From: Phycisphaerae bacterium
GTDB lineage: Bacteria; Planctomycetota; Phycisphaerae; UBA1845
Assembly (NCBI GenBank): GCA_029260115.1
Contig: JAJDDW010000017.1
Location: forward strand, 1 to 56,846
DNA: 56,846 nucleotides
Reading direction: 5' to 3'
The position numbers and the translations under genes are program-made. This document shows positions 25,745 through 34,858 of this stretch, one piece after another (the first letter of the stretch is position 1; every line of letters starts with the position of its first letter). The notes below the pieces were generated by a model that was not told where the DNA came from, ran no database searches, and saw only the letters and a program-made list of their open reading frames with translations.

Positions 25745-27796
25745 TTACAGCTGCGTAAGACGATGCACATCATCATCCGTCAGTCGGAATACAAGCATCG
25801 AATATCCTATTCGACCATCAGGCTCACGTTTTTGCAAACGATTCAATAGTAAACAGCTGCGCAAATACCACCAATTTTGCGACAACTGCTGTCGTTGCTG
25901 CGACGATACATCTAACTCCGCACCAGCTATCACCGACCGATAGAACGAACCCAGCTGCTGGAACGTTTCCTGATTACGCGGGTCACGCCAATAATCATCT
26001 CGCACCTGGGGCACATAAATACCTAGTAGTTGCGTGACGCTAACGATGTATGTACCACCAACCAATTGTGTAGGCTCACCGAACGGCGCGGTACTCGGTA
26101 ACATCTCGCTGGCCACGCCGTAAACGGACGGATCAACCATACCGAACCACGCGAGCTTCACTTCATCTGCACGCAGCGACTCGGCCTGCATATAATCCGA
26201 CAGCCTAAGCAAGTCCTGCCCCCAGTCCACATTACTATCCGCCAAATATTTATAGCCTTGGCTAGGGCCGCCAATGAATTCATTAAAATAGGACAAGTAA
26301 TGCGGATAAATCCACGCATTCGCCGCCATTAACCACATGAGCAACGACCCGATGATTACCTTGCCCGCCCGATGCGTTACCAAGCCCGCGCTTGCGCCTG
26401 CTAAGATAAACAGCAGTGGATAAATCGGCGCGAGATGTCGATGACCGATATTGATGCGACTGGTTAGCATCGTCAATACATAAGCCACGAAGAAAACGAC
26501 TAATCCCATAGCCAGCGGCGACCTTACGCGCATACCATAGCATGTGATACAAGTTACGGCACCTAGAAAAATGAGCAACATCGTGGCGATCGGTGTCTTA
26601 ATCAAAAACGCAACCGGAAAATAACTACGCCATCCGGAGTTAGAAAATTCCCCGAGAAAATAGGCCTCGCGCTGCTGCGTGGTCTTATCCGTATAAGCAA
26701 CGCCAAACAAATAGGATTCCGGCAGTAGATGCCCATCACGTGCCCACCTCACAAAAGAAGATGCTGTCGATCGCAGCGGCTGGCCACGTTCATCCGACAA
26801 TACGTCGCGCCAAGATTTATCGTCTGTCACGCGATGAACATCGGTTGATGACTGCGTTTGAGATTGCGATTGAGATGCAAACTCCGCATTGTCGACGTAG
26901 GGTGAATATCGCCAGGAAAATGTGGTCCAGATCGCCAGCCAAACAACGCCGCCAGAAAGAATAGCTATCCCTGTGACGACACCCGCCCGTCTTGCCCACG
27001 TCATCGGCCAACTCATTGACCAAGTCATCTGCAAATGAGGCGTCTTGTTGATGACACTTTCCGAAGAGGCGTGCGTATTCGATGCTTTTTCACAGTTTCG
27101 CATAACCGCTACGCAGGCCATGATACATAGAGAGGGCAACACCAAAGGCCATGAGAACTTGGTCAAACACAACGCAGCCAGAGACATCGCCGCTATAGCC
27201 AATCTACCGATCGTCAGCCTATCGATTAAGCGGGCATAGCTTTGCATGACCCACAAAAAGAGTAACGTTGCGGGTAAGTCCGTCGTGATCAATCGCCCAT
27301 GGGCTAGCAGTGTCGGACTTAATACCGCTAGCGTCAGCGATATCAAACCGCCAACCTTGCCCCAAAACGACTTCGCAATCAAATAGATTAGCCAACACGT
27401 TGCCAGCAGCAGCGCGACGATCATGCACCGCGCATAACATAGCATACGATGAATATTCGGCTGGCCAGCAAACCAAGATCGCCCCACCAGCCAAAAGTCG
27501 CTTTCGTGCCACCCCGGTAAATCGGTAGTCCAGCCATGATCGGCCAATAACAATGGTAACGCCGCCCATAGCTGAGCGAAAGGTGGGTGGTCGGGTGTCA
27601 ACCGATAGTCACCAGTCTGCCAATAGCTAAGCCCGGCCGTGAGATGGCTGGTCTCGTCAAAAGTAACACTGTCATTGCGCAAAGAGGAGATAGCTAGGAT
27701 CGCACATAGCGTTAGCATCGCGCTCACGACGAGATGAAACCGCAATCCCGAGGACAGCGATGAAGTCGCGGCCATGTCGTTATTTAATATGCCCAT
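25745..27796 (-). CDS. GT39-like polytopic glycosyltransferase
   Basis: 683 aa with about eleven membrane helices. The loop after helix 1 reads SVTFDETSHLTAGLSYWQTG then DYRLTPDHPPFAQLWAALPL. This D-E and the P-x-HPP pattern are hallmarks of the family-39 (PMT/ArnT-like) transferases that use polyprenyl-phosphate sugars. The segment YKYLADSNVDWGQDLLRLSDYM in the C-terminal soluble part recurs in relatives. The start may be ATG 27796 or ATG 27775; neither has a clear ribosome site. It precedes the TPR-bearing paralogue with 30 bp between them. The substrate is unknown. Confidence 0.82.
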   Translation of the reverse strand: MGILNNDMAATSSLSSGLRFHLVVSAMLTLCAILAISSLRNDSVTFDETSHLTAGLSYWQTGDYRLTPDHPPFAQLWAALPLLLADHGWTTDLPGWHESDFWLVGRSWFAGQPNIHRMLCYARCMIVALLLATCWLIYLIAKSFWGKVGGLISLTLAVLSPTLLAHGRLITTDLPATLLFLWVMQSYARLIDRLTIGRLAIAAMSLAALCLTKFSWPLVLPSLCIMACVAVMRNCEKASNTHASSESVINKTPHLQMTWSMSWPMTWARRAGVVTGIAILSGGVVWLAIWTTFSWRYSPYVDNAEFASQSQSQTQSSTDVHRVTDDKSWRDVLSDERGQPLRSTASSFVRWARDGHLLPESYLFGVAYTDKTTQQREAYFLGEFSNSGWRSYFPVAFLIKTPIATMLLIFLGAVTCITCYGMRVRSPLAMGLVVFFVAYVLTMLTSRINIGHRHLAPIYPLLFILAGASAGLVTHRAGKVIIGSLLMWLMAANAWIYPHYLSYFNEFIGGPSQGYKYLADSNVDWGQDLLRLSDYMQAESLRADEVKLAWFGMVDPSVYGVASEMLPSTAPFGEPTQLVGGTYIVSVTQLLGIYVPQVRDDYWRDPRNQETFQQLGSFYRSVIAGAELDVSSQQRQQLSQNWWYLRSCLLLNRLQKREPDGRIGYSMLVFRLTDDDVHRLTQL

Positions 27797-28441
27797 TCGA
27801 TTTAATGCTTACCGCAACATGTGCCGCCAAACAAACCAATCCTCTGCCATACGCCCTTGTGCCATGTGCTACACAGTATCTTTACGGTTATTAAATGCAA
27901 TTATCGCCGATTGGTTATCTAGTCCTATTATTTTTCCCCTATCATACTCAGCGATTAGGGCAGAGAACGACGGCAGGAATATAAGCACCGCAGCAGTTCC
28001 TGTTGGGGATGGAAAGGGGCCGAGCCTAAACGAGCATCGAGCCAGTGGATGTCAACCACGACTGTGTTATACCCAACGACACCTCGCTCGATAGCTTGTC
28101 AGGCTATTGATTGCAACCACGCTATCATGCGACGGACACTTGCCAATGTAGGCGACGTAATCATGGAAATCGTTTTTTGACAATAGCGCACGATCGAAAC
28201 ATCGGAATTCTTCTGGACGTTGACGGAGTTACCCGTCACAGCCTAATTGGTCTTTTATTCCCCCTCACGGGCTTATGAATCTGACCACGATGTGGCATTT
28301 TGCCGGGCCATTTATTTGGCGTGTGAACTAGATACGGAACATGTACCCGAGCGGGTGTTATCGAACTTTCCGCAACCGGTTGCACGATCATGCCAGCTTA
28401 ATCGACGCATGCAGTCCGTCCCGACGATCAGCGTCAGCTAA
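27797..28441. other. 645-bp gap with no supported gene
   Basis: No convincing coding frame, hairpin or RNA gene is seen. A short plus-strand frame at about 28187-28268 reads RNIGILLDVDGVTRHSLIG, which resembles the first motif of a HAD phosphatase, but it stops at once. It may be a decayed fragment or chance. Promoters for the minus-strand GT39 pair should lie at its left end. Confidence 0.4.
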
Positions 28442-29404
28442 CTATCTTGAGATGCACGTACCGACTTTGCCAGTAAGAATTTCCGTCGCTTGTCCCTGCG
28501 GACCGATGTAGACTCTCGCTCGACTATTCTTGCTTTGATTTAGAAAATCTATCGCCGCCCGAATCTTAGGCCCCATCGAACCAGCCGGGAACTGTCCCTC
28601 GCCTAGCCACGCCGTAGCCTCAGACACTGTCATGCGCTCTATCATCTGTTCGTCTGGCTTGCCAAAATTAAGGCACACACGTTCTACGTCGGTAAGAATA
28701 ATCAACGCATCCGCATCAAGTTCCGCTGCTAACAGGGCACTCACTAAATCCTTGTCGATCACCGCCCTAGCGCAGCGCAGCTCACCGTCTTCACGGCGAA
28801 TCACCGGAATGCCCCCGCCGCCACACGCCACTAGCAGCGCCCCCGCGCCCACGCCGCGACGAATATTATCCATCTCCATAATTTTAACCGGCTTAGGTGA
28901 CGGTACGACGCGGCGATATTGAGCAGGCTTAATCTCTTTAATCACCCAACCCTCAGCCCCGGAAAGTTGGTCGGCCTCTGCTTTGTCCAAAAAGCGCCCG
29001 ATTGGCTTGGTCGGATCAGCAAAGGCCGGGTCGTTTCGATCAACCAGTACCGTCGTCATCAGCGCCGCCACCGTGCGATCGTGCCCGCGTTGATATAACT
29101 CATTCGTTAGCGTTTGGGCAATCATAAAACCCATACCGCCCTGCACATGAGCCAAGGCAACTTCCATAGGTAATGGATAAATCGCTCCGGCTGCCGCATC
29201 ATTCCGAAGCAGAAAATTACCAATCTGTGGGCCGTTTCCGTGCGTAATGACTAGTTGGTTTCCCTGCTCAATCAAGTCAGCTAGCGATTTCGCTGTCTTA
29301 CGCGAGTTGGCGAATTGTTGATCTACGCGCCCCTCTTCATGAGACTGCGAAATCGCGTTGCCGCCTAGCGCGACGACGATAAGTTGTCCTATTGATGCGT
29401 TCAT
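28442..29404 (-). CDS. arcC: Carbamate kinase
   Basis: 320 aa cytosolic enzyme making ATP and carbamate from carbamoyl phosphate and ADP. Family blocks are complete: IVVALGGNAI, QLVITHGNGPQIGN, QGGMGFMIAQTL, VACGGGGIPVI, AVIDKDLVSALLA, LIILTDVERV and FPAGSMGPKIRAAIDF. ATG 29404 puts the first strand at the usual distance; a TTG at 29437 would add 11 residues, and neither start has a clear ribosome site. It is the third gene of a minus-strand set after ornithine aminotransferase and ornithine carbamoyltransferase (90 bp gap). In that context the kinase probably recovers ATP from carbamoyl phosphate formed by citrulline breakdown. Confidence 0.94.
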   Translation of the reverse strand: MNASIGQLIVVALGGNAISQSHEEGRVDQQFANSRKTAKSLADLIEQGNQLVITHGNGPQIGNFLLRNDAAAGAIYPLPMEVALAHVQGGMGFMIAQTLTNELYQRGHDRTVAALMTTVLVDRNDPAFADPTKPIGRFLDKAEADQLSGAEGWVIKEIKPAQYRRVVPSPKPVKIMEMDNIRRGVGAGALLVACGGGGIPVIRREDGELRCARAVIDKDLVSALLAAELDADALIILTDVERVCLNFGKPDEQMIERMTVSEATAWLGEGQFPAGSMGPKIRAAIDFLNQSKNSRARVYIGPQGQATEILTGKVGTCISR

Positions 29405-29494
29405 GAGTTTCGTATCATCATTCGGTATTGCTAGCAATCGAGTTATTGCCAGCGAAAAGGTACCACATCTACATCGACCAACGCGGCTATATCT

Positions 29495-30427
29495 TTAGCC
29501 TGCGACGTGTACTAGTAGCGCTTTCTGGGCGTGAAGTCTGTTTTCAGCCTGGTCGAATATCGCTGAGTTCGGCAGGCGAGACGTATCGTAATCAATCTCA
29601 TCACCATAATGAGCCGGCAAGCAATGCAGAATAACCGCATCGTCCTTAGCCAATGACATCGCCTTCGCATCAATACAATAAGCCTTGAAAATCTGCTTAC
29701 GCGCCTCAGCCTCAGCCTCTTGCCCCATCGAAGCCCATACATCGGTATAAAGCACGTCTACACCGCTCATGGCTTCAAGGTCGTTAGTGATCATAATCGT
29801 CGCGCCAGTCCCCTTACCGATCGCAGTTGCCTTCTCCGTCACCTCAGGCACGGGCTCATATCCCGATGGCGTGATGATCGTTACATTCATTCCCACCTGC
29901 GCTCCGCCGAACATGAGCGAATGAGCCACGTTATTACCGTCACCTACATAGCAAAACGTTAGGCCTTCTAGCTTGCCTTTGCGCTCGATGACCGTCTGAA
30001 AATCGGCCAGTGTCTGACAAGGGTGCTCGTAATCGCTTAACCCGTTGATAACTGGCACAGTAGAATACTTGGCTAAGTCCGCAACGATATCGTGACCAAA
30101 AACCCGGGCCATGATGACGTCAGTCATGCGAGAAAGCACCGTTGCGATGTCCTCGGTTGTTTCACGCTTACCAATGCTAATATCTGTCGGCGCAAGATAA
30201 ATGGCATGACCGCCAAGCTGCGTCATACCAGTTTCAAAAGAAACCCGCGTTCGCAGCGAGGGCTTCTGAAAAATCATCGCTAGTGTCTTACCAGAAAGGG
30301 GCAATGAATCGGCCGCCTTATTACGTTTCCCTTTTAGCTCCTTGGCTGTGTCCAGCACAGCCAGGATTTCCTCCCGTGAAAAATCCAACATGGAAAGAAA
30401 ATGACGACCTTTTAGATTTACAGACAC
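29495..30427 (-). CDS. argF: Ornithine carbamoyltransferase
   Basis: 310 aa. It interconverts ornithine plus carbamoyl phosphate with citrulline plus phosphate. The carbamoyl-phosphate loop is FQKPSLRTRVSFETGMTQLGG (S-L-R-T-R variant), with DVIMARVFGH, HPCQTLADFQT and the ornithine/catalytic-cysteine motif HCLPAHYGDEI. The start is GTG 30427, with AAGGAG 7 nt upstream. It lies between an ornithine aminotransferase gene (upstream) and carbamate kinase (downstream), so it may work in the catabolic, citrulline-splitting direction (an arcB role). Sequence alone does not decide between arginine synthesis and catabolism. Confidence 0.94.
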   Translation of the reverse strand: MSVNLKGRHFLSMLDFSREEILAVLDTAKELKGKRNKAADSLPLSGKTLAMIFQKPSLRTRVSFETGMTQLGGHAIYLAPTDISIGKRETTEDIATVLSRMTDVIMARVFGHDIVADLAKYSTVPVINGLSDYEHPCQTLADFQTVIERKGKLEGLTFCYVGDGNNVAHSLMFGGAQVGMNVTIITPSGYEPVPEVTEKATAIGKGTGATIMITNDLEAMSGVDVLYTDVWASMGQEAEAEARKQIFKAYCIDAKAMSLAKDDAVILHCLPAHYGDEIDYDTSRLPNSAIFDQAENRLHAQKALLVHVAG

Positions 30428-30531
30428 CTACGATCTCCTTGCAAACAATTCTTGCACTGACAATACTAAACTTATTTATCAATTCATATTTCGTGATGCG
30501 CATGCACCGTTATGCCTGCTGCACACTCACC

Positions 30532-30555
30532 CGTCATTCCCGCGCAGGCATAGGT
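30532..30555. repeat. Half copy of the ATTCCCGCGCAGG element
   Basis: CGTCATTCCCGCGCAGGC is identical to the left end of the element at 19411, but the inverted right arm is lost (continues ATAGGT). It lies in the 139-bp gap between the aminotransferase stop and the carbamoyltransferase start, inside the operon. Confidence 0.65.
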
Positions 30556-30566
30556 GGACAATCTAC

Positions 30567-31796
30567 CTACGCCAAAACTTTCGCCAACCGCTCAAGCGCC
30601 CAATCGACTTCTTCTTTCGTAATGCAAAGTGGCGGCGCGAGTCGCATGGTCTGCTCGTGCGTATCCTTACACAGCATGCCCGCAGCCATGAGCTTTTTAC
30701 AATATTCAATCGCCTTGCCCGCGGCCGGATGGAATTCAATCCCCACCCACAAACCTCGGCCACGAATCTCCTTAACATGCGGCGAGTTTATCTTATTCAG
30801 GCCAGCAAACAGATATTCGCCCACCTTTTTAGCATTCTCTTGATACTTATTCGTCTTGAGAATTTCCACAACCTTACGAGCCACTGCACACGACAGAGGA
30901 TTACCGCCAAAAGTACTGCCATGATCGCCCGGTGTGAATACGCTAAGAATCTCGCGAGAAGACACGACGGCTGAGACTGGCATAATGCCGCCACCTAGCG
31001 CCTTGCCAAGAATGAGCACATCCGGCTTGACGCCCTCACCATCAACGCAAAACGTCGTGCCACATCGCCCCAAGCCCGCCTGAATTTCGTCCGCGATAAA
31101 CAGAATGTTCTTCTCGGTGCACACCGCACGGACCTGTTTGAGATACCCGGCCGGCGGCACAATAATCCCAGCTTCGCCCTGTATAGGCTCAATCAAAAAT
31201 GCCACAGTATTGTCATCGATAGCCGCGCGAAGCGCATCGATGTCACCGTATTTAACTAACTCAAAACCTGGCGTAAAAGGACCGAACCCGTTGCGACATT
31301 GTGGGTCGTCACTAAAACTAATAATCGACGTCGTTCGGCCATGAAAGTTTCCGGTGCAGCAAATAATCTTCGCTTGGTCCTTAGCCACGCCCTTCTTGGT
31401 ATATCCCCACTTCCGTGCGGTTTTGATAGCCGTCTCAACCCCCTCCGCGCCGGTATTCATAGGCAGCACCGCTTCCATACCACAAAGTTCAGCCAATTCC
31501 TTACACAGCGGGCCAAGTTGATCGTTATGAAAAGCCCGCGAGGTGAGCGTGACATGATCCAACTGTGCCTTCGCCGTCGCAACCAGCTCTTCATGACCAT
31601 GCCCAAAATTCACGGCTGAATACGCAGCGAGCATATCCATATACTTATTACCATCGACATCGGTCACCCACACGCCCTTGGCGTCCGCAACCACAACCGG
31701 CAGCGGGTGATAGTTATGAGCTGCGTAATTTTCCACCAACTCGATATGAGCCGCACCCGTCATTGAACCCGTATTAGTCGCTGTCTGCATCACCAT
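30567..31796 (-). CDS. rocD: Ornithine--oxo-acid aminotransferase
   Basis: 409 aa class-III PLP aminotransferase, converting ornithine and 2-oxoglutarate to glutamate semialdehyde and glutamate. Characteristic ornithine-aminotransferase blocks are NYHPLPVVVADAKGVWVTDVDG, YSAVNFGHGH, LPMNTGAEGVETAIKTARKWGY, CTGNFHGRTTSIISFSDD, LIEPIQGEAGIIVPP and FIADEIQAGLGRCG. The PLP lysine is in ILGKALGGGIMPVSAVV, and GDHGSTFGGNPLSCAVA follows. ATG 31796 has AAGGAA about 8 nt upstream. It is first in the minus-strand cluster with argF and arcC. The three enzymes together could run citrulline or ornithine into glutamate with ATP gain; no arginine deiminase is in the window. Confidence 0.94.
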   Translation of the reverse strand: MVMQTATNTGSMTGAAHIELVENYAAHNYHPLPVVVADAKGVWVTDVDGNKYMDMLAAYSAVNFGHGHEELVATAKAQLDHVTLTSRAFHNDQLGPLCKELAELCGMEAVLPMNTGAEGVETAIKTARKWGYTKKGVAKDQAKIICCTGNFHGRTTSIISFSDDPQCRNGFGPFTPGFELVKYGDIDALRAAIDDNTVAFLIEPIQGEAGIIVPPAGYLKQVRAVCTEKNILFIADEIQAGLGRCGTTFCVDGEGVKPDVLILGKALGGGIMPVSAVVSSREILSVFTPGDHGSTFGGNPLSCAVARKVVEILKTNKYQENAKKVGEYLFAGLNKINSPHVKEIRGRGLWVGIEFHPAAGKAIEYCKKLMAAGMLCKDTHEQTMRLAPPLCITKEEVDWALERLAKVLA

Positions 31797-32424
31797 GGCT
31801 ATGTTTCCTTATTGCACTCCGGGCACCATAGCCCGAGAATTTTCCGTTTACACCCCTCAGATTCTTCGACGGATTCGCTTTGCGAATTGTGGTACCCAAC
31901 CAATCAAAAAGAGCACCCATTGACTCGTCGCTTGGGGAGTATAACGACACCGTGCCACGCCCCGCAAGCCCCAGCATATAGTGATCGCAGGGTAAGAAGA
32001 ACAGATTCAGTCCAAACGAGCCGCAGGCCTTAGCCCGCGCGGCGCCACATGGATTGTACTGCGTTTAGAACGCATAAACGCCTATTTGTTGATAACCTCC
32101 GCCGGACATCATTGAGATGCAGTCTATGTCGCGAAGAGGCACCTCCAATATGAAAGCGCGTCGGGTGACATGCCCAAGCTGAATGTGCGGACATGGAATT
32201 AGCGATGGCGAGTATCATCCCCATTCGAAGCGCATACATCACTACCGTACCAACATGCCTGCGCCTAACAGCTTAGGCATGCCACCCACATAATCCGAAC
32301 CGATAGCACCAGCGCCCGGTGTGAATGGACTTAAATCCGCGCCGCGATTTTATTGTATGATTGCATTTTTTAAGCGTTTTAAAGACATGGATCGCTAGCG
32401 ATCGCTGCTCTGAGTTGAAAATTA
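31797..32424. other. 628-bp gap holding two GTGGCATG-family repeat copies
   Basis: No credible gene. Two repeat pieces are visible. 32165-32195 begins GTGACATGCCCAAGC and ends GCGGACATG, forming an imperfect hairpin. 32276-32289 reads GGCATGCCACCCAC, identical over 14 bases to part of the copy at 38698. The upstream region of rocD with its ribosome site lies at the left end. Confidence 0.5.
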
Positions 32425-33423
32425 CTACCGCTGCTCAGGATATACATCAGTCGGCGCATCAACGATTCGCACACTGCGAATATACAGCGGTCGCTTCGGA
32501 CTACCCAACGCGTCCGTCGGCAATGCCATGAGTCGATCGAGTACGGCGAAAGACGCGTCGCCGACCAACTCTGCGAAGACTGTATATTGGCCATCCCAAT
32601 CTTTTTGACGTGTATTGCTGATGAAAAATTGACAACTACCAGACTCAGGGTCGCCCTCTAGCAGTGCCATCGACACAGCCCCCTTTTTATGAGGGATAGA
32701 ATTAAACTCTGCAGGCACCCGTTTACCGTCAGTGCGAATCCCCGTACCATCACCGCGAGGCCCGCCACCCTGAATCAAATATCCAGGCTCTATCCGATGA
32801 AACTGTAGCCCGTTATAAAACTTGCTGGAGGCCAGCTCGATAAAGTTAGCCACCGTTTGCGGCGCTTCTTTGTAGAAAAATCGCAGCGTCAGTTTTCCTT
32901 CGTCCGTCACAATTTCAGCCTGCTTGAGAGGCGTCACACGGATAACAATAGGATCACTAGTCGTGGCCCCGCCGTATGGCGTCCAAGTCAGACGATATCG
33001 ACCCGCCCCGCGCAGCACAGGAAAGTATTCTCGCAAATCGATCACTGTCCCAACGCTCGACATCCCGCCAAGAATAAGAATGGGCGCTTCGTCATCCTTG
33101 GGCACACGCTGCGGACCAGACATCATATGGCCAGCTTCCGAAGATAAATGAATAGACGGTATCCTCCCGCCGCTGAACACATGCGAAATTGGCAACCCAA
33201 CCTCAGGAGAGGGAATGGTCGGTTTCGCATCGGGCACTGTCAAGGTGATAGGCTCACCCGTCATATTTTCAATAGAAAAATGAACCCATATCGGCTTGCC
33301 CAACGCATTATGGTAGGAGAGCGCCCGAAGATGGGCCTCAATGCCAGCCATCTCCTGCTGAGCAAAAGCTGGCTGTGCCAATGGCAACGCCAACAACAAA
33401 GTGAATATAAAGATTCGATTCAC
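32425..33423 (-). CDS. Secreted cyclophilin-type peptidyl-prolyl isomerase
   Basis: 332 aa from GTG 33423, chosen because AAAGG lies about 10 nt upstream and the protein then opens directly with a signal peptide (NRIFIFTLLLALPLAQPAFAQQ). Open sequence extends to 33483 and would add 20 residues. Residues about 25-180 form an Ig-like beta domain (VHFSIENMTGEPITLTVP). The C-terminal 150 residues are cyclophilin: ANFIELASSKFYNGLQFHRI, GYLIQGGGPRGDGTG, HKKGAVSMALLEGDPESGSC, QFFISNT and YTVFAELVGD. The catalytic arginine (FHRI) and QFFI are kept. It would fold proteins in the periplasm. It is divergent from selD. Confidence 0.9.
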   Translation of the reverse strand: MNRIFIFTLLLALPLAQPAFAQQEMAGIEAHLRALSYHNALGKPIWVHFSIENMTGEPITLTVPDAKPTIPSPEVGLPISHVFSGGRIPSIHLSSEAGHMMSGPQRVPKDDEAPILILGGMSSVGTVIDLREYFPVLRGAGRYRLTWTPYGGATTSDPIVIRVTPLKQAEIVTDEGKLTLRFFYKEAPQTVANFIELASSKFYNGLQFHRIEPGYLIQGGGPRGDGTGIRTDGKRVPAEFNSIPHKKGAVSMALLEGDPESGSCQFFISNTRQKDWDGQYTVFAELVGDASFAVLDRLMALPTDALGSPKRPLYIRSVRIVDAPTDVYPEQR

Positions 33424-33723
33424 AATCAGGAGACCTTTACCCACAGTATCCATCCATCCACACACCGCATCCAGTATCATCAAAGGGTGACATTGTCGGG
33501 CGATTCCCCAAGCTGTCCAGTCATCGCCCAGGGCACACCAACTTCTACATCACTAGGCCCGAGAAAGTTGCACGAATTCCGCCATATCATCAAACCTTCT
33601 CCAACCCACGCCAATGTTATCGGCCTTGATGGTTATCGGCCTTTTCTCTGTTTGATATGACGCGAGCCGTCTGCGCTACCCATCTCGCCAAGCCGACCCG
33701 TGTTACACTGGCCAGGATGGCAT

Positions 33724-33743
33724 GGGTAAGCACCAGCTTACCC
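33724..33743. repeat. GGGTAAGC hairpin, copy 1
   Basis: GGGTAAGC-ACCA-GCTTACCC is a perfect 8-bp stem with a 4-base loop, in the divergent gap between the cyclophilin and selD genes, 67 bp before selD. A related hairpin starting CCTGGGTAAGC is at 40358. It has no T-tract, so a repeat or regulatory hairpin is likelier than a terminator. The remainder of 33484-33810 shows nothing certain. Confidence 0.5.
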
Positions 33744-33810
33744 GTCTCTGCAATGTAGCTACCCCAATCAGGCTGACAAACCGCCCACATGCGGGTATAT
33801 TCACGCCACA

Positions 33811-34857
33811 ATGACTACCGCTAAAAAAATACGTTTGACCGACTACGCTTCGTGCGCTGGATGAGCGGGCAAATTGCCAGTAGAGGCAATCGCGCAGGTT
33901 CTGCGCGGACTTGATCCCGTCGAGAATCCCAACCTTCTGGTTGGATCACGACATTTCGACGACGCCGGCGTTTACAAACTCGACGCGTCCACAGCCCTCG
34001 TACAGACACTCGATTTCTTCCCCCCCCTCGTAGACGACCCGTACACCTTTGGCCGCATCGCTGCCGCAAATAGCCTCTCGGACGTCTACGCCATGGGCGG
34101 CAAACCGCTGACCGCAATGAATATCGTCGGCTTCCCAGACAAAGAGCTTCCGCTTGAAATTCTTAGCCAGATACTTCGAGGCGGGTCTGAGCGCGTCTCA
34201 GCCTCCGGCGCAGTCCTTGTCGGTGGCCACAGCGTCCGCGACGCCGAAATTAAATATGGCCTTTCCGTAACTGGCATCGTTCACCCGGATAAAATCTTGG
34301 CCAATGAAGGCGCTCAGGTTGGTGACAAGCTCGTGCTGACAAAACCAATCGGAAGCGGCGTGTTAACCTCCGCAGCCAAAGCCAACAAAATTTCTGAAAA
34401 CGATCTCGCCGAAGCCATCGACGTCATGATAGACCTAAACCGCGGCGCGTCTGATGCGGCCACAGAGTTTAGTGCTTCCGCAGCTACCGACATCACCGGC
34501 TTCGGATTGATTGGCCACGCCCACGAGATGGCCGCTGCTAGCGATGTCACGCTTATAATTGAAGCAGCCAGCGTGCCGCTACTCGCCCAAACTTTAGCGC
34601 TAGCTAAGCAGGGTTTCCTGACGCGCGCCTATGCGGCTACGCTGAGCTACCTCAATGACCGTCTCGATATAGGCCAAGTCGACGAAACATTGGTGCAGGT
34701 ATTAGCTGACGCCCAAACCTCCGGTGGCTTACTCATAGCCGTTGCCCCCGACCATGCCGACCGACTAGTAGCCAAGCTTAAAGAAAACCAAACGCGATCA
34801 GCTGTGATCATCGGAACTATCGAAAACAAATCGCAGCACACCGTCGCACTAAAGTAA
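33811..34857 (+). CDS. selD: Selenide, water dikinase, selenocysteine-containing (in-frame TGA)
   Basis: Makes selenophosphate from selenide and ATP, the selenium donor for Sec-tRNA. Reading from ATG 33811 gives MTTAKKIRLTDYASCAG, then TGA at 33862-33864, then AGKLPVEAIAQVLRGLD. The TGA sits exactly at the catalytic Cys/Sec position of SelD, so the product is 348 aa with Sec18. Downstream blocks are typical: DFFPPLVDDPYTFGRIAAANS, LSDVYAMGGKPLTAMNIVGFP, GLSVTGIVHPD, TKPIGSGVL, DITGFGLIGHAHEMA and AQTSGGLLIAV. A caller that stops at TGA would begin this gene too late, at about 33874. A SECIS-like hairpin follows the TGA. nadC starts 1 nt after the stop. The organism should therefore decode UGA as Sec; selA, selB and selC are not in the window. 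Confidence 0.95.
33865..33893 (+). promoter_or_regulatory. Bacterial SECIS-like hairpin of selD
   Basis: Directly after the TGA codon: GCG (33865), a five-base bulge, then ATTGCC (33873-33878), loop AGTAGA, GGCAAT (33885-33890) and CGC. The 6-bp upper stem has no mismatches. The loop has G as its second base and starts 14 nt after the TGA, close to the spacing known for bacterial SECIS elements read by SelB. It overlaps coding sequence, as expected in bacteria. Confidence 0.8.
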
Positions 34858-34858
34858 T

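Noticed and set aside
27774..28094. Plus-strand frame of 106 codons in the gap after the GT39 gene
   Set aside because: Overlaps the GT39 start on the other strand and has no recognisable sequence features.
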